A stretch of 26,899 nucleotides of DNA, taken from NCBI GenBank assembly GCA_027297485.1, contig JAPUHZ010000058.1, positions 1 through 26,899 on the forward strand. The letters run 5' to 3'. The stretch's first letter is position 1; each line of letters begins with the position of its first letter. Source of the DNA: Deltaproteobacteria bacterium. Its GTDB lineage: Bacteria; Desulfobacterota_B; Binatia; UBA9968. This document shows, one piece after another, positions 1-8,510 of this stretch. The notes below the pieces were generated by a model. It did no database searches and was not told where the DNA came from. It saw nothing but the letters and a program-made list of their open reading frames with translations. The position numbers and the translations under genes are program-made.

Positions 1-39
1 GGTGGAATTATTTCAGAAAAATTCGACTCCTCACGCCGA

Positions 40-1263
40 TTAGTTTTGACTTCCTTTGTACAACTTTAGGGGGGCTATAGTGAGCGCCGCGAGGAACGCA
101 AATACAGCCGCCATGATAAAAGCAGAAGAAATACCATATCCTCCGATAAGATATCCTGCCACTACAGGAGTTGGAAATACAACGAGCTGAGTCACCAACG
201 AGGTCAGGCCATAGGAAGATGCTTGAATTTTAGAACCGGCTACGTCCATCACCGCCACGTTAGTGATGTTCATCAGAGTATAAAAAAATAAACCAATGGC
301 GCTGATAACAAGGCCAAGCTGGAAACCCGGAGCGGCAGCGACTAAGAGAGCGTATAAGATCCCCAGTGCAACGAATGACGGCGCTAAAACCGTCTTGCGA
401 CCAAACCGGTCCGAGACATAACCCATAATAGGCTGCGAGACAAAGCCCATCGCGTGCAACAGAGAAAGGTGAACTCCCAGAACAAAGGTCGAGTAACCCA
501 GGTGCTCCTGAAGATAGATGGGCAAAAAGGTCAGGATAATTAGTCTGCCCATTTGTATGAAACCCCTGGCGGCTGAGACTCCAATGAACACAGGGTTTCT
601 TGCCAAACTGGCGATTTCACGGATCTGCTTGGCAGGCATAGACTGAGCATGATCGTCCCTAAAAAAACCTGTCAGACTAACCCAGATCAGGAATCCCAAC
701 AGGATGCCCACAACGATCTGCGACTGGAGAACAGTCTTCCAAGGGAAAACCGTCAGCAGAAACCCCACAGCAAGAGGCGTTAGTGTGTCGCCAAAGGTGG
801 CTCCCATGCCGTGAACGGCAAGAGCCGTTGCCCGACGCTCCGGAAATCGGTTGGAGAGTGAAGCTACGGATGCGGGGTGCCATAGAGCAGAGCCTAGCCC
901 GACCAGTCCTGCACCGATGATGGCCACTACAAAAAAGGATGTAATCCCCAAAAGAAGGTAGGCCATTCCCATGAACAAGAGGGCTGCAGTTAGAATCAAG
1001 CCGCGGTACTTGACCAAGGAGTCCGCGAGCATGCCCGACGGCAGATTCATAGTTCCTTGCACCAACTGCCTGGATGACGTGAGCGCCCCGACCTGAACAT
1101 CGCTGAGACCCAGCCCTGATTTGAGGGACGGGAGCACCACGGGTAGAATTTGCTGAAACCAGTGGATGGCAATATGCCCGCAGGTCAATACGCCTAACAG
1201 GCTCAAGCGCTCGGAACCCAGCGCGCGGACTGAGCCGACAAGTTTTCGTATTGACGCAAACAT
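40..1263 (-). CDS. MFS transporter
   Basis: This 407-residue protein is a typical major facilitator superfamily permease, with about 12 hydrophobic segments. A motif-A-like loop (GYVSDRFGRKT) sits near residue 280 in the second half, and a degenerate counterpart (GMLADSLVKYRG) sits between the first transmembrane segments. The substrate cannot be read from the sequence; efflux of a small organic compound is a reasonable guess for this family. It is read leftward and has no co-oriented partner closer than the EamA transporter, which ends 423 bases upstream. The ATG at 1263 has no obvious ribosome binding site, so the true start could lie a little further in. The family call is firm and the substrate unknown. 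Confidence 0.88.
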   Translation of the reverse strand: MFASIRKLVGSVRALGSERLSLLGVLTCGHIAIHWFQQILPVVLPSLKSGLGLSDVQVGALTSSRQLVQGTMNLPSGMLADSLVKYRGLILTAALLFMGMAYLLLGITSFFVVAIIGAGLVGLGSALWHPASVASLSNRFPERRATALAVHGMGATFGDTLTPLAVGFLLTVFPWKTVLQSQIVVGILLGFLIWVSLTGFFRDDHAQSMPAKQIREIASLARNPVFIGVSAARGFIQMGRLIILTFLPIYLQEHLGYSTFVLGVHLSLLHAMGFVSQPIMGYVSDRFGRKTVLAPSFVALGILYALLVAAAPGFQLGLVISAIGLFFYTLMNITNVAVMDVAGSKIQASSYGLTSLVTQLVVFPTPVVAGYLIGGYGISSAFIMAAVFAFLAALTIAPLKLYKGSQN

Positions 1264-1361
1264 AAAAGAGACTTGTACCAGAAAGAACTATTGATATGCA
1301 AAAGAAGAGTAGCGTCGGGGCGCCAGCCTCTTCGCCACCTCTTCTTTGATTATTAGCATAC

Positions 1362-1379
1362 CCCGCGGCTTGCCGCGGG
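1362..1379. repeat. REP-like hairpin
   Basis: CCCGCGGC, a TT spacer and GCCGCGGG form a perfect 8-bp stem. GC-rich stems with a CTTG-type centre are typical of repetitive extragenic palindromes in many bacterial genomes. Only one copy is present in this window, so the assignment to a repeat family is an inference; it could instead be a transcription-end hairpin for the leftward EamA gene. Confidence 0.4.
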
Positions 1380-1591
1380 CACGTAACCGATGGGGTTTCC
1401 AAAGGGGAGAAGTGGTAGCTCTTCCCTCGTAGATCTTCCCTTGGGCCGACCGCGGGGTTTCAAACCCCCTGGCCGATATAATTTGATGTCCTCTTGGCCG
1501 TGACAGCTAGCCCGCATTTCTTACCGGAGCGCGAAGCGAGGGCGCGCAGATGCCCGGAGATACAAGACGCGCGAGAGACAAAGCGCGCAGG

Positions 1592-1607
1592 CGTACTGTA
1601 CAGTACG
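1592..1607. promoter_or_regulatory. perfect 16-bp palindrome
   Basis: CGTACTGTACAGTACG is identical to its reverse complement. Dyads of this size are often binding sites of dimeric regulators, but it lies about 330 bases upstream of the MFS start and 80 bases beyond the EamA stop, so no target gene is obvious. The CTGTACAG core resembles LexA half sites but lacks the 8-base spacer of the proteobacterial LexA box. Function unknown. Confidence 0.3.
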
Positions 1608-1686
1608 TCGAGCCCTTTGTCCGAGCGCAACGCCATAGATTCGGGTAGATGCGCGCACGCAGCCGTGGGCTGGTGAGAATTGCGGG

Positions 1687-2550
1687 CTAGTCAACAAGGG
1701 AGATAACGACGACTCCAAAGACGACACAGAGGGCCCCCATGATGCTGGCCAGGCTAATGCGCTCGACCTCCCGCAGGAAGAGGGCGGCAAAAAGAAGCGT
1801 CCAGATGGGAGTCGTGGCCACAATGGGGGAGACGATCACAACGGGTCCGAGCGTAAATGCAATGAGCATCAGGAGAACGGCCAACGTTTCGAAGAGGCCG
1901 CCGAAGGCAAAAGGCAGAAGGGCCTTTTGATTCCAGACTAATTTCTCGCCGACCACCGGCAGAGCGTGGTAGGCTGCGAAGGAAATGAGCGAGACCGGTC
2001 CCACAAGGGCGGCGAAGAAAAGCGGCTCGTCGGAAATCACCAGAGCATAGCGTCTGAGCGGATGGACGATGCCCGTAATCAGGGCTGTCCCTATCGGATA
2101 GAGTAAATGCGACCAGTGAAACGTGGCGAACTGTTTCTCGAGCCTCCAAGAAGTGAGGATAATCCCGATAACGATTAAGCCTGTCCCTACGAGCCCCAGT
2201 GTGGTTATGGATTCCCCTAGGATGGTGATCCCGATCAGCACGCTTAAAACCGGGTAGGTATTCCGAAGGGTGACAGCCCTGGAGGTTCCGATCTTTGCCA
2301 TTCCCGTATAGTGGCAAAAGCGCATGACCGGCTGCAGAATCCCCGTAATACAGATCGCAGATACGGCAAGGAAGGCGACCTTAGGTATGCCGACTGTAAG
2401 GTAAACTGCCGCCCAAAGGACGATGGTGTGAAGGGTTAAAGAGACAAAGGTGGCTGTGATCGGGGTGGAATACCTGAGTCCCTGCCGGACCGTGATGTTG
2501 GCAATGGCAAACAACAATGCGGTGAGACATGCGAGGAACTGGGGAGACAT
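1687..2550 (-). CDS. EamA/DMT-family transporter
   Basis: This 287-residue protein has about ten hydrophobic helices arranged as two repeated halves, the layout of the drug/metabolite transporter superfamily with two EamA domains. The first half carries a conserved pattern around residues 88-113 (TSRAVTLRNTYPVLSVLIG, then LGESIT). The second half repeats it (VIVSPIVATTPIWTLLFA, then FLREVERI). Length matches the family norm of about 280-310. Members export amino acids, nucleosides or other metabolites; the substrate here is not evident. The ATG at 2550 gives a complete first helix but has a poor ribosome binding site. It is followed, in its own direction, by the MFS gene after a long gap, so the two are probably separate transcripts. 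Confidence 0.88.
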   Translation of the reverse strand: MSPQFLACLTALLFAIANITVRQGLRYSTPITATFVSLTLHTIVLWAAVYLTVGIPKVAFLAVSAICITGILQPVMRFCHYTGMAKIGTSRAVTLRNTYPVLSVLIGITILGESITTLGLVGTGLIVIGIILTSWRLEKQFATFHWSHLLYPIGTALITGIVHPLRRYALVISDEPLFFAALVGPVSLISFAAYHALPVVGEKLVWNQKALLPFAFGGLFETLAVLLMLIAFTLGPVVIVSPIVATTPIWTLLFAALFLREVERISLASIMGALCVVFGVVVISLVD

Positions 2551-3130
2551 GTATCTGAGTTAGCGTGATGAAGACTCATTATCTTATAATAGATTGCACG
2601 GGACAGAAAGAGGCGGATTTATTCGTGCCGCAGGCACTTACCGACTACTCAATCTCTCTCACTCTTACTTGATTTAATTGGATTTATCGACTCTTTCTCA
2701 CTCATACTCAGATTGCTGCTTACGAGGGTCCGGCGATGTTTGAGTTTGGCCTTTCGCGATCGAACTACAACGATAGGGGCAGTAATCGAACCGGACCCGT
2801 TACGTTTTGCCCTGGATTCATAAGTCATTATAATGACTCCTCCATTTTTCAGGGATTTTTAGAGAGTGGAAGCAATGCTTATGCCAAAAGGCGTGATTTT
2901 TCAAGGCAGACTCGAAATGCCTTGAATTTATGACAGTTAATTTCCCAACAGGGTAGAGAAATAGAAATTTGAGGAACCCAGAACCAGAGAAAAAAAGGCC
3001 TTAGCGAGACAAAAATTGTAAACTTAGGACAATAATGAAGCGCCGACGCCAATTTTTATCGACGGAACGTCCCCTTTTTTCCCTGCGGAGGTTTTGGTAG
3101 AAGAAAGAGAGAAATGAGGAGAATCATCCT
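2551..3130. other. intergenic region between divergent genes
   Basis: This 580-base AT-richer gap separates the leftward EamA gene from the rightward GST-like gene, so it should contain both promoters. I see a small GTGCC/GGCAC hairpin near 2626 and a loose tandem of CTCTCTCACTC-like stretches between about 2655 and 2710. An open frame at 2736-2933 has no ribosome binding site or recognisable domain and is not called. No strong -35/-10 pair stands out. Confidence 0.5.
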
Positions 3131-4117
3131 ATGGGTCTTATGATCGACGGCAAGTGGGACAACAACGCCACTATCCTAAGTGACGGTCGGGGACACTTTA
3201 TCCGCGAGGCCTCCAAGTTTCGTCATTGGGTCACAGCGGACGAAGGCCCGGGACCTTCCGGCGAAGGAGGATTCAAGGCCGAACCCGGACGATACCACCT
3301 CTTCGTTTCCCCGTCTTGCCCCTGGGCGCACAGGACGATCATCATGCGTAAGCTCAAGAAACTCGATGACATCGTCTCCATATCGATCGCCGACCGACCC
3401 AAAATTGAGGGGTGGGCCTACTCGCAAGCCATCGATGACTTTGAGCCGTGCGCGGACGGCATCTTCCGGCTGCACCAGATTTACAAGGCGGCACACCCGG
3501 GGTACACGGGTAAGGTCACCGTACCGACACTGTGGGATCGGAAGCGCCGCACGATCGTCAACAACGAATCGTCGGAAATCATCCGGATGTTCAATTCGGC
3601 GTTCAATGCAAGGACGGACGTGACTTTCGACTTCTACCCTGAGGGACTGCGCGGCGAAATCGACGAGATGAACAACTTTGTTTACGAGCATCTGAACAAC
3701 GGCGTCTACCGTACCGGCTTTGCCAAGACACAGGAGGCCTACGACGAAGCGGTGCGGAAAGTGTTCTATGGGCTCGACACCTTGGAGAAACGACTCGGCA
3801 AGCGTCGCTACCTCGCGGGCGAGCGCATCAGCGAGGCGGACTGGCGTGCCTTTCCGACGCTGCTGCGCTTCGACCTCGTCTACTACAGCCATTTCAAGTG
3901 CAACATCCGCCGCATCCAAGACTACCCGAATCTCGCCAACTACCTACGCGAGCTCTATCAGTGGCCGGGGATAACGGAGACCTTTGATCTCAACAAGATC
4001 AAGGCGGGCTACTACAGCCAGCGGCACAATAACCCGACCGGCATCGTGCCCATGGGGCCAACCCTCGACCACCTCGAGTGGCCACACGATCGTAACCGCC
4101 TACCTACCGCGGCCTGA
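3131..4117 (+). CDS. glutathionyl-hydroquinone reductase-like GST
   Basis: The 328-residue protein matches the Xi-class glutathione transferases (YqjG/ECM4/PcpF family), which use glutathione to reduce S-glutathionyl-hydroquinones. An N-terminal thioredoxin-fold domain carries the diagnostic CPWAHR motif with the redox-active cysteine at residue 63. A long segment with NNESSEIIRMFNSAF follows, near residue 140, and then an all-helical C-terminal GST domain. Length agrees with the family (about 310-330). The ATG at 3131 is preceded by GAGGAGA at a suitable distance; a second ATG three codons later is an alternative. It stands alone, with 510 bases to the next gene. Its third codon positions look more GC-rich than those of its neighbours. 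A role in quinone or aromatic detoxification is inferred from the family. Confidence 0.9.
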   Translation: MGLMIDGKWDNNATILSDGRGHFIREASKFRHWVTADEGPGPSGEGGFKAEPGRYHLFVSPSCPWAHRTIIMRKLKKLDDIVSISIADRPKIEGWAYSQAIDDFEPCADGIFRLHQIYKAAHPGYTGKVTVPTLWDRKRRTIVNNESSEIIRMFNSAFNARTDVTFDFYPEGLRGEIDEMNNFVYEHLNNGVYRTGFAKTQEAYDEAVRKVFYGLDTLEKRLGKRRYLAGERISEADWRAFPTLLRFDLVYYSHFKCNIRRIQDYPNLANYLRELYQWPGITETFDLNKIKAGYYSQRHNNPTGIVPMGPTLDHLEWPHDRNRLPTAA

Positions 4118-4627
4118 CGTAGGGGGCGGACTCGTGCTCGGAAACCGGATTCCGTGGCTAAGGCCTGGCTGCAAGCCTTGGCTGGAGAGCCCGAGAGAGG
4201 CGGGTCCCATCGAGCCGCCGGAGGTGGATCTCGCCTAAATCACGACACACCGGAAGGACCGGTACCAGTTGCTGTGTGTTGCCGCAACGTACATCTTCAG
4301 CGAACGGTCTCAAGTCAGACTTGCATCTAACCATAAACCCCTTGTCTCAGCCGGAAAGCCAGCCTGTCCCTTTTTTGCTTTCCGCCTCATAGGTGGTGGA
4401 CGAGGACGTTAGGTTGACAGATAAGTCGGGTATCGGCTAATTTCCACCCTATACAACCCGGAGTCTCTCCGTTTCATCCGGCAATGTCTCTGTTCCCTGA
4501 AAACGTGGCAGCGGGTAGGAGTGGAAACTACCCGGGACCAAACAAACACCTGGAGAACTTCTGAGCGTGTCGGCTCTCCGGATCTAAGTTCCGGAACAAT
4601 CCTAATTTTAAAAATAGAACTACAGAA
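4118..4627. other. intergenic region, no gene recognised
   Basis: This 510-base stretch follows the GST-like gene and precedes an MFS gene on the same strand. No domain or plausible start was found in it. It contains one candidate promoter (4414-4441) for the downstream transporter, giving a leader of nearly 190 bases. The first 120 bases are GC-rich and resemble the coding composition of the upstream gene, so a decayed extension or neighbour is possible but not demonstrable. Confidence 0.5.
4414..4441 (+). promoter_or_regulatory. candidate sigma70-type promoter
   Basis: A perfect TTGACA at 4414-4419 is followed after 16 bases by GCTAAT at 4436-4441, which matches four of six consensus -10 positions. 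It points toward the MFS gene starting at 4628. The long leader and the imperfect -10 keep this tentative. Confidence 0.35.
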
Positions 4628-5911
4628 ATGGCTGAATCAAACTCAGGTGCTGACTCACCCGGAAAAGGATCATCGAGATTCGCGATTCTCAAGGTTCGCA
4701 ATTTTCGCTACTACTGGTTCGGGACGATATTCTCCAATGTAGGCGAGCACATCGAAAATGTGATGCGCAACTGGTTGATATGGGAACTCACCCATTCCGT
4801 CTTCTGGCTCATGGTGATGGTTTTCATGCACTGGGTCCCGTTTGCCATTCTTTCAATTCCAGCCGGAAGCATCGCAGACCGCGTTAACCGCCAACAACTC
4901 ATCATCTGGGCTGAGATTGGGGCGTGTGTTGCGGCCTTGGGCATGTTCGTCACTACCTATATGGGCATTATGAACCAGTACTGGATGGCAGGTTTGCTGA
5001 TCTTGCACAGTGTGTCGGGGTCCATGAGCAATCCGTGCCGCCAGCTTTTCCTCCACGATATGGTGGGGCGAGAGAATCTTTTGTCTGGTGTCGCCCTGAC
5101 TTCCTCACTACGCTTTGCAACCCAATCTATTGGCAAGCCGATCGGCGGTCTAATTTTAGTTACCTTCGGTGCAGCTTTTGGTTTTTTTGCCAACGCGGTT
5201 TCATACCTGCCGCTGATTTTTGTGCTTCTCACAGTCATCCGCGTCTCCCAGAGGGAAGCCCCTCGACAGCGTCGCGCATTCGAGGAGTTTAAACTGGGCT
5301 TAAAACACATGAAAACGGAGACATCTATTCTAGCTACCATCTGCGTTGCGATCGTGCCTAGCGTCCTTGTTGGAAATGGCTTCGATCCTTTCTTAGTGAT
5401 TTATGCCGACACTGTTTTTGGCATGGGCGCAAAAGGCTACACTTATCTCTATTTCATGACCGCAATGGGAATTGGCGCGTTAGTCGGCGTGGTGACGCTT
5501 AGTTATGTCGGAAACGTCCAAGGGAAGGGGAAAATGCTATTCGGAGGGATATTTGGTTATTGTATCTCCATGGCAGTCTTTGCCCTTTCCCGTTCATTCG
5601 TCCTATCTTTAGTTGTCCTGTTCCTGTACGGCTTCTTCCAAGTGATTCACAACACTTCGGCCACCGCCATGCTCCTAGAAAATGTTCCCTCGGATATGCG
5701 CGGCAGAGTCATGGGGATTTATAATTTTGGTCGCTTGGGGCTCCGCGTTGTTAACGGTCCTTTCCTCATATTTCTTAATAAGCTCGCGCTTTTGAGCACG
5801 GCCGGCGCCTTTGCGATCAATGCCATTACGCTCACAGCTGCAGCCGGTGCTGTGGCTTTGCTGACTCTCAGTCTTGCGATTTTCGCGCCCAGTGTATGGA
5901 AGCAAAAATAA
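4628..5911 (+). CDS. MFS transporter, EntS-like
   Basis: This 427-residue protein has the 12-helix pattern of the MFS_3 group, which includes the enterobactin exporter EntS. The N-terminal region reads VRNFRYYWFGTIFSNVGEHIENVMRNWL, typical of the group's first helix. Motif A (GSIADRVNRQQLIIWAEI) follows near residue 80. The family exports siderophores, macrolides or other amphiphiles; no siderophore gene is nearby, so the substrate is unknown. The ATG at 4628 has only a weak ribosome binding site, but the protein is full length from there. It is followed after 133 bases by the RidA-like gene on the same strand. Confidence 0.88.
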   Translation: MAESNSGADSPGKGSSRFAILKVRNFRYYWFGTIFSNVGEHIENVMRNWLIWELTHSVFWLMVMVFMHWVPFAILSIPAGSIADRVNRQQLIIWAEIGACVAALGMFVTTYMGIMNQYWMAGLLILHSVSGSMSNPCRQLFLHDMVGRENLLSGVALTSSLRFATQSIGKPIGGLILVTFGAAFGFFANAVSYLPLIFVLLTVIRVSQREAPRQRRAFEEFKLGLKHMKTETSILATICVAIVPSVLVGNGFDPFLVIYADTVFGMGAKGYTYLYFMTAMGIGALVGVVTLSYVGNVQGKGKMLFGGIFGYCISMAVFALSRSFVLSLVVLFLYGFFQVIHNTSATAMLLENVPSDMRGRVMGIYNFGRLGLRVVNGPFLIFLNKLALLSTAGAFAINAITLTAAAGAVALLTLSLAIFAPSVWKQK

Positions 5912-6011
5912 CAATAGAATTCACCTGTGATGGGTATTCCTTTTTGGTTTAGAGCGGGATGTTAAAGCAAAACCTAGAATGGTTCTAAAATGAAACGACC
6001 TTGATTAGATA

Positions 6012-6023
6012 ACTTGGCCAAGT
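6012..6023. promoter_or_regulatory. perfect 12-bp palindrome upstream of RidA-like gene
   Basis: ACTTGGCCAAGT is identical to its reverse complement and lies directly before the GAGAGGAG ribosome binding site of the RidA-like gene. Its position in the presumed leader or promoter fits an operator, but with only one copy in the window no regulator can be named. Confidence 0.3.
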
Positions 6024-6044
6024 AAAGAGAGGAGATGCTTCAAG

Positions 6045-6557
6045 ATGGCTACAAACCGAAAAGCAATGGAACTGCAAAAGGAACAAAAAGTCGAATATGA
6101 ATGGGGTACGCTCTGGCCGCACTACCATAAGGAAAAGATGAACTGGGCAACAGGGTTTAGAACAAAAGGGGACGTGGATATTCTTTTCCTCTCCGGGTCG
6201 ACGGGAAGGGATCCCTTTGAAGACGCACCCTGCAGAACCCCCGATCAGGAACGGGCTGGGAGAGGTAAAGTGGTGGGTAGCATAAAGGAACAGACACGTC
6301 AGGCACTAGAGGACATTAAGAATAATCTGGAGATGATGGGCGCCACGCTGAAAAACATCGTCATGTTCCGTTATTACCTAAAGAGAAGAGAGGACGTCTT
6401 TGACATGCGTGACGAGATGTACAGCTTCTTTCAGGCGAACGAGCCTGATTTACGGGAACATCCCAGACCAGCCACATTACTCAGAGAAGTAGGGGTAGAC
6501 TTGCCAGACATGCTTGTCGAGATAGAAGCCTGGGCAGTTGTGCCTAGAAAAAAATAG
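6045..6557 (+). CDS. RidA/YjgF-family protein
   Basis: The 170-residue product has the Rid (YjgF/YER057c/UK114) fold. A strand with LFLSGSTGRD is followed by the helix EQTRQALEDIKNNLEMMGATLKNIVMFRYYLKRREDV and the C-terminal strand VEIEAWAVV. Archetypal RidA enzymes hydrolyse reactive enamine/imine intermediates using an arginine (Arg105 in E. coli numbering) just before the conserved LP. Here the matching position reads VGVDLPDMLVEIEA, so that arginine appears to be aspartate. The protein is also longer than the usual 125-130 residues, with an extended N terminus and an insertion around residues 65-80. It more likely belongs to a Rid subgroup of other function. The start has a good GAGAGGAG site about 10 bases upstream. 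Confidence 0.85.
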   Translation: MATNRKAMELQKEQKVEYEWGTLWPHYHKEKMNWATGFRTKGDVDILFLSGSTGRDPFEDAPCRTPDQERAGRGKVVGSIKEQTRQALEDIKNNLEMMGATLKNIVMFRYYLKRREDVFDMRDEMYSFFQANEPDLREHPRPATLLREVGVDLPDMLVEIEAWAVVPRKK

Positions 6558-6733
6558 ATTGAATAGGACGTCCAGAGCTTTCAATTGACAGAGCCTGCTC
6601 CTCCTTGCAACCATTTTATTAATGAGTTCATAAGGTTCTTGACAGGCCTACACGGCCGGCCCTCGGGTCGAGCCCTTCCAAGCGCGGTCAATGGGCCTCT
6701 GCCTTGTTAGACCACCCCCCGTCCGTTTCCTGG

Positions 6734-7204
6734 CTACTCACCGAAAAACTTGCCGGGAATCGGCACACCCTCAACGTGCTTGTTCTCGGCTGAGTGACCG
6801 GGCAGTGCTTGTCCATTGGGGCCGATGCGGCTCTTTTCGCCGCCCTTACACCGGCTTCCCGCCCCCACGCGTAGGACTATTAAATTTCCTGAGCCGGTAT
6901 TCAGATAACGATAGTAGGCCCCCCTGGGAATGATGATCCCCTGGTAGGGTTTCAGGACGGTCCCGTTCCCATTTTCATCGAAGAATGTCACCTCGCCCTC
7001 AAGCACGACAAAGGCATGGTCCTCGTCGGTGTGAGTGTGCACGGCGTTTTCCCCACCCTCGGCGTTGACCTTGGTGTGGATCCAGAGGCCGTCGGTCTCC
7101 GCCACCAGCGAGGTGATGCGGCCCGCAGAGAGGTAGGGTGTCTTCAGGGAGAAGACTTTGGCCTTGGGCTTGATTCGGGTTTGCGTGTTCGTCTGCATGG
7201 TCAA
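6734..7204 (-). CDS. cupin-domain protein with altered metal site
   Basis: This 156-residue protein contains a single cupin beta-barrel. Motif 1 is ENAVHTHTDEDHAFVVLEG, residues 52-70, with His56 and His58 in the HxH positions. The usual glutamate appears replaced by His63, counting back from the motif's final glycine. Motif 2 is PRGAYYRYLN, residues 93-102, where the usual histidine is Tyr98. Family members include dioxygenases, isomerases and metal or ligand sensors; the altered ligands make the activity uncertain. The start at 7204 is preceded by AAGGAG at good spacing. It is convergent with the RidA-like gene and has no co-directional partner. Confidence 0.85.
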   Translation of the reverse strand: MTMQTNTQTRIKPKAKVFSLKTPYLSAGRITSLVAETDGLWIHTKVNAEGGENAVHTHTDEDHAFVVLEGEVTFFDENGNGTVLKPYQGIIIPRGAYYRYLNTGSGNLIVLRVGAGSRCKGGEKSRIGPNGQALPGHSAENKHVEGVPIPGKFFGE

Positions 7205-7360
7205 CTCCTTTTTTTAGATGACAGACTTCGTTTTACGCGCCGGTGTCGTTGTGCCCATTTCATGAACCCTCGTTCCTGCACAATTTCCTTGGTTTCCTCT
7301 ATGCCATTTTGCCCTACTTGTCTACCCAGACCTCGCAGCTTCACCTGGAAGTAATTCAAC

Positions 7361-7546
7361 CTAATACAAACGTATTTAAATTTGCACCATTGAGGCTATT
7401 CCGAGGAGAAAGAGACTGAAGGACGAGGGAACCGAACGTGAGGCTTGGTGCAGGCCCAAACGGTAGGAATAATCACCCCCATTTCCCTCGGTCTCAAGGC
7501 TCCTTCCACCGAGGAAATGTAAACTTACATACTGTGTTTGTATTAG
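7361..7546 (+). mobile_element. MITE-like element, copy 1
   Basis: A 186-base noncoding element is bounded by perfect 11-bp terminal inverted repeats, CTAATACAAAC at 7361-7371 and GTTTGTATTAG at 7536-7546. It is flanked by a 5-bp direct repeat TCAAC (7356-7360 and 7547-7551), which looks like a target-site duplication. The reverse complement of the whole element recurs at 15335-15555. Near its right end an internal hairpin pairs CATTTCC..TCGGT with ACCGAGGGAAATG. It encodes no transposase and would need one in trans. The right boundary lies exactly where an ABC-F gene remnant begins. Confidence 0.75.
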
Positions 7547-7717
7547 TCAACTCTGGAAGAACAGACCGCCCATCCTGACTTCTACACTCGACCTTTCAAA
7601 GCAGTCCAACCCATACTCGGCCAACTCACCGCGAAGCAAAACGAACTTGAGCAAGCCATCGAACGCTGGTCGGAACTGGAGATCATGCAACAGGGGTTAG
7701 AGGCTCCACCCACCTGA
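7547..7717 (+). pseudogene. C-terminal remnant of ABC-F ATPase
   Basis: Directly after the MITE-like element, one frame is open for 56 codons to a TGA at 7715-7717. It reads TLEEQTAHPDFYTRPFKAV, then QLTAKQNELEQAIERWSELE near the end. This pattern (LEEqlAdPdfY... then a coiled coil ending RWxELE) is characteristic of the extreme C terminus of ABC-F proteins such as Uup or YdiF, which act on ribosomes. The two ATPase domains that should precede it are absent on the left side of the element, so this is a gene stump. The intact gene would be about 600 residues. Identification rests on recognition of the C-terminal coiled coil. Confidence 0.6.
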
Positions 7718-7775
7718 TTCTATGCTGACCGAAAGAAAAGGGCTGTGTGAAAGAGACGTTCCCCGTCCCAAGAAT

Positions 7776-8510
7776 TTATACCTTGTCGTGTGGATAGGCG
7801 CATGGATAGGATAGAGTGGAGATGATTTTTTCTTTGTTGTTTTTCGCCATGTACTTCAGTTGCTGGTTGATCATAAAATTAACGATCTCCATAAGGTTAT
7901 CATGAGGTCGAGAATCTGTGCCGTGATCGTACTCGCCCAAAATGTCGAGGACGTAATGGATGGCCTCTATGGTGGAATAATATTTCAAGTCCGGTTGTTT
8001 TCTGATACGAAAATTTGACGGCTTAAGCGGGGTGAAACAAACGGCCGGGAGTCTTTGCAAATTCTCACTGCGTTTTATGACCTTGCGTGCGGTCCTCCAC
8101 GTACTATCAATGACAAAAATGACAAGCTCCCGGTTGGAAGGAAAGACTGTTAACTGCCGGCCCCGGGTAATGTCGGATAAGTTGATCGCCGACGCCTTAG
8201 GGTACAAAAGCACGGAATAACAATGATGGTCGTTAATGATACTGTTAACTTGATCGTCTGCAGAAAATTCGACTCCCTCGATCATCAATGAGTTGGAAAG
8301 GCACAGGTGAGCCATTCGACCTGTAGCTACGCTCCGGTTTGCCTCAAGCGGGTCAATGAGGATTACGAACCTGGGTTTTGAATCAAACGATCTAATTCGT
8401 GAACAATAGCATGTTACGAGCGGCTTGCGGCAGGTCAGACAAATCCTGCGCGATTGATCGGCCGACCGCAATGACTCGTACCGCAGTCGCCTGTACTCAT
8501 TGACATTCAC
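7776..8510 (-). CDS. DTW-domain tRNA aminocarboxypropyltransferase
   Basis: This 244-residue protein has the features of the DTW family (E. coli TapT/YfiP), which transfers the aminocarboxypropyl group of S-adenosylmethionine to a uridine in tRNA. A zinc-site-like cysteine cluster lies at the N terminus (Cys24, Cys27, Cys34, Cys36, in CLTCRKP and CYC). Next comes IDPLEANRSVATGR, equivalent to the family's HPxEAxRxxNTGR segment but with Asp for His, and then the signature DSTW at residues 135-138. The GTG start at 8510 has a poor ribosome binding site, and the region upstream holds a fragment of another reading frame (8497-8559), so the N terminus is uncertain by a few residues. It is monocistronic. 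Confidence 0.85.
   Translation of the reverse strand: MNVNEYRRLRYESLRSADQSRRICLTCRKPLVTCYCSRIRSFDSKPRFVILIDPLEANRSVATGRMAHLCLSNSLMIEGVEFSADDQVNSIINDHHCYSVLLYPKASAINLSDITRGRQLTVFPSNRELVIFVIDSTWRTARKVIKRSENLQRLPAVCFTPLKPSNFRIRKQPDLKYYSTIEAIHYVLDILGEYDHGTDSRPHDNLMEIVNFMINQQLKYMAKNNKEKIISTLSYPCAYPHDKV

Larger units (their letters stand above)
1264..1686. other. GC-rich intergenic region with palindromes
   Basis: I see no convincing gene in this 423-base gap between two leftward genes. It should hold the promoter of the MFS gene and the end of the EamA transcript. It contains an 8-bp perfect stem with a TT loop at 1362-1379, a tight inverted repeat (GGGGTTT/AAACCCC) at 1454-1468, and a perfect 16-bp palindrome at 1592-1607. 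The stretch from about 1500 to 1680 is richer in GCGC-type words than its neighbours. The open frames here on both strands look like by-products of that composition. Confidence 0.6.

Noticed and set aside
1494..1676. 60-codon open frame on the plus strand
   Set aside because: It lies in a GC-rich palindromic stretch, has no ribosome binding site and its product has no recognisable pattern.
2860..2885. Sigma54-like promoter (GTGGAAGCAATGCTT)
   Set aside because: The GG and GC elements are nine bases apart, too close for the -24/-12 arrangement.
2736..2933. 65-codon open frame on the plus strand
   Set aside because: There is no ribosome binding site, the composition is not coding-like and no family is recognisable.
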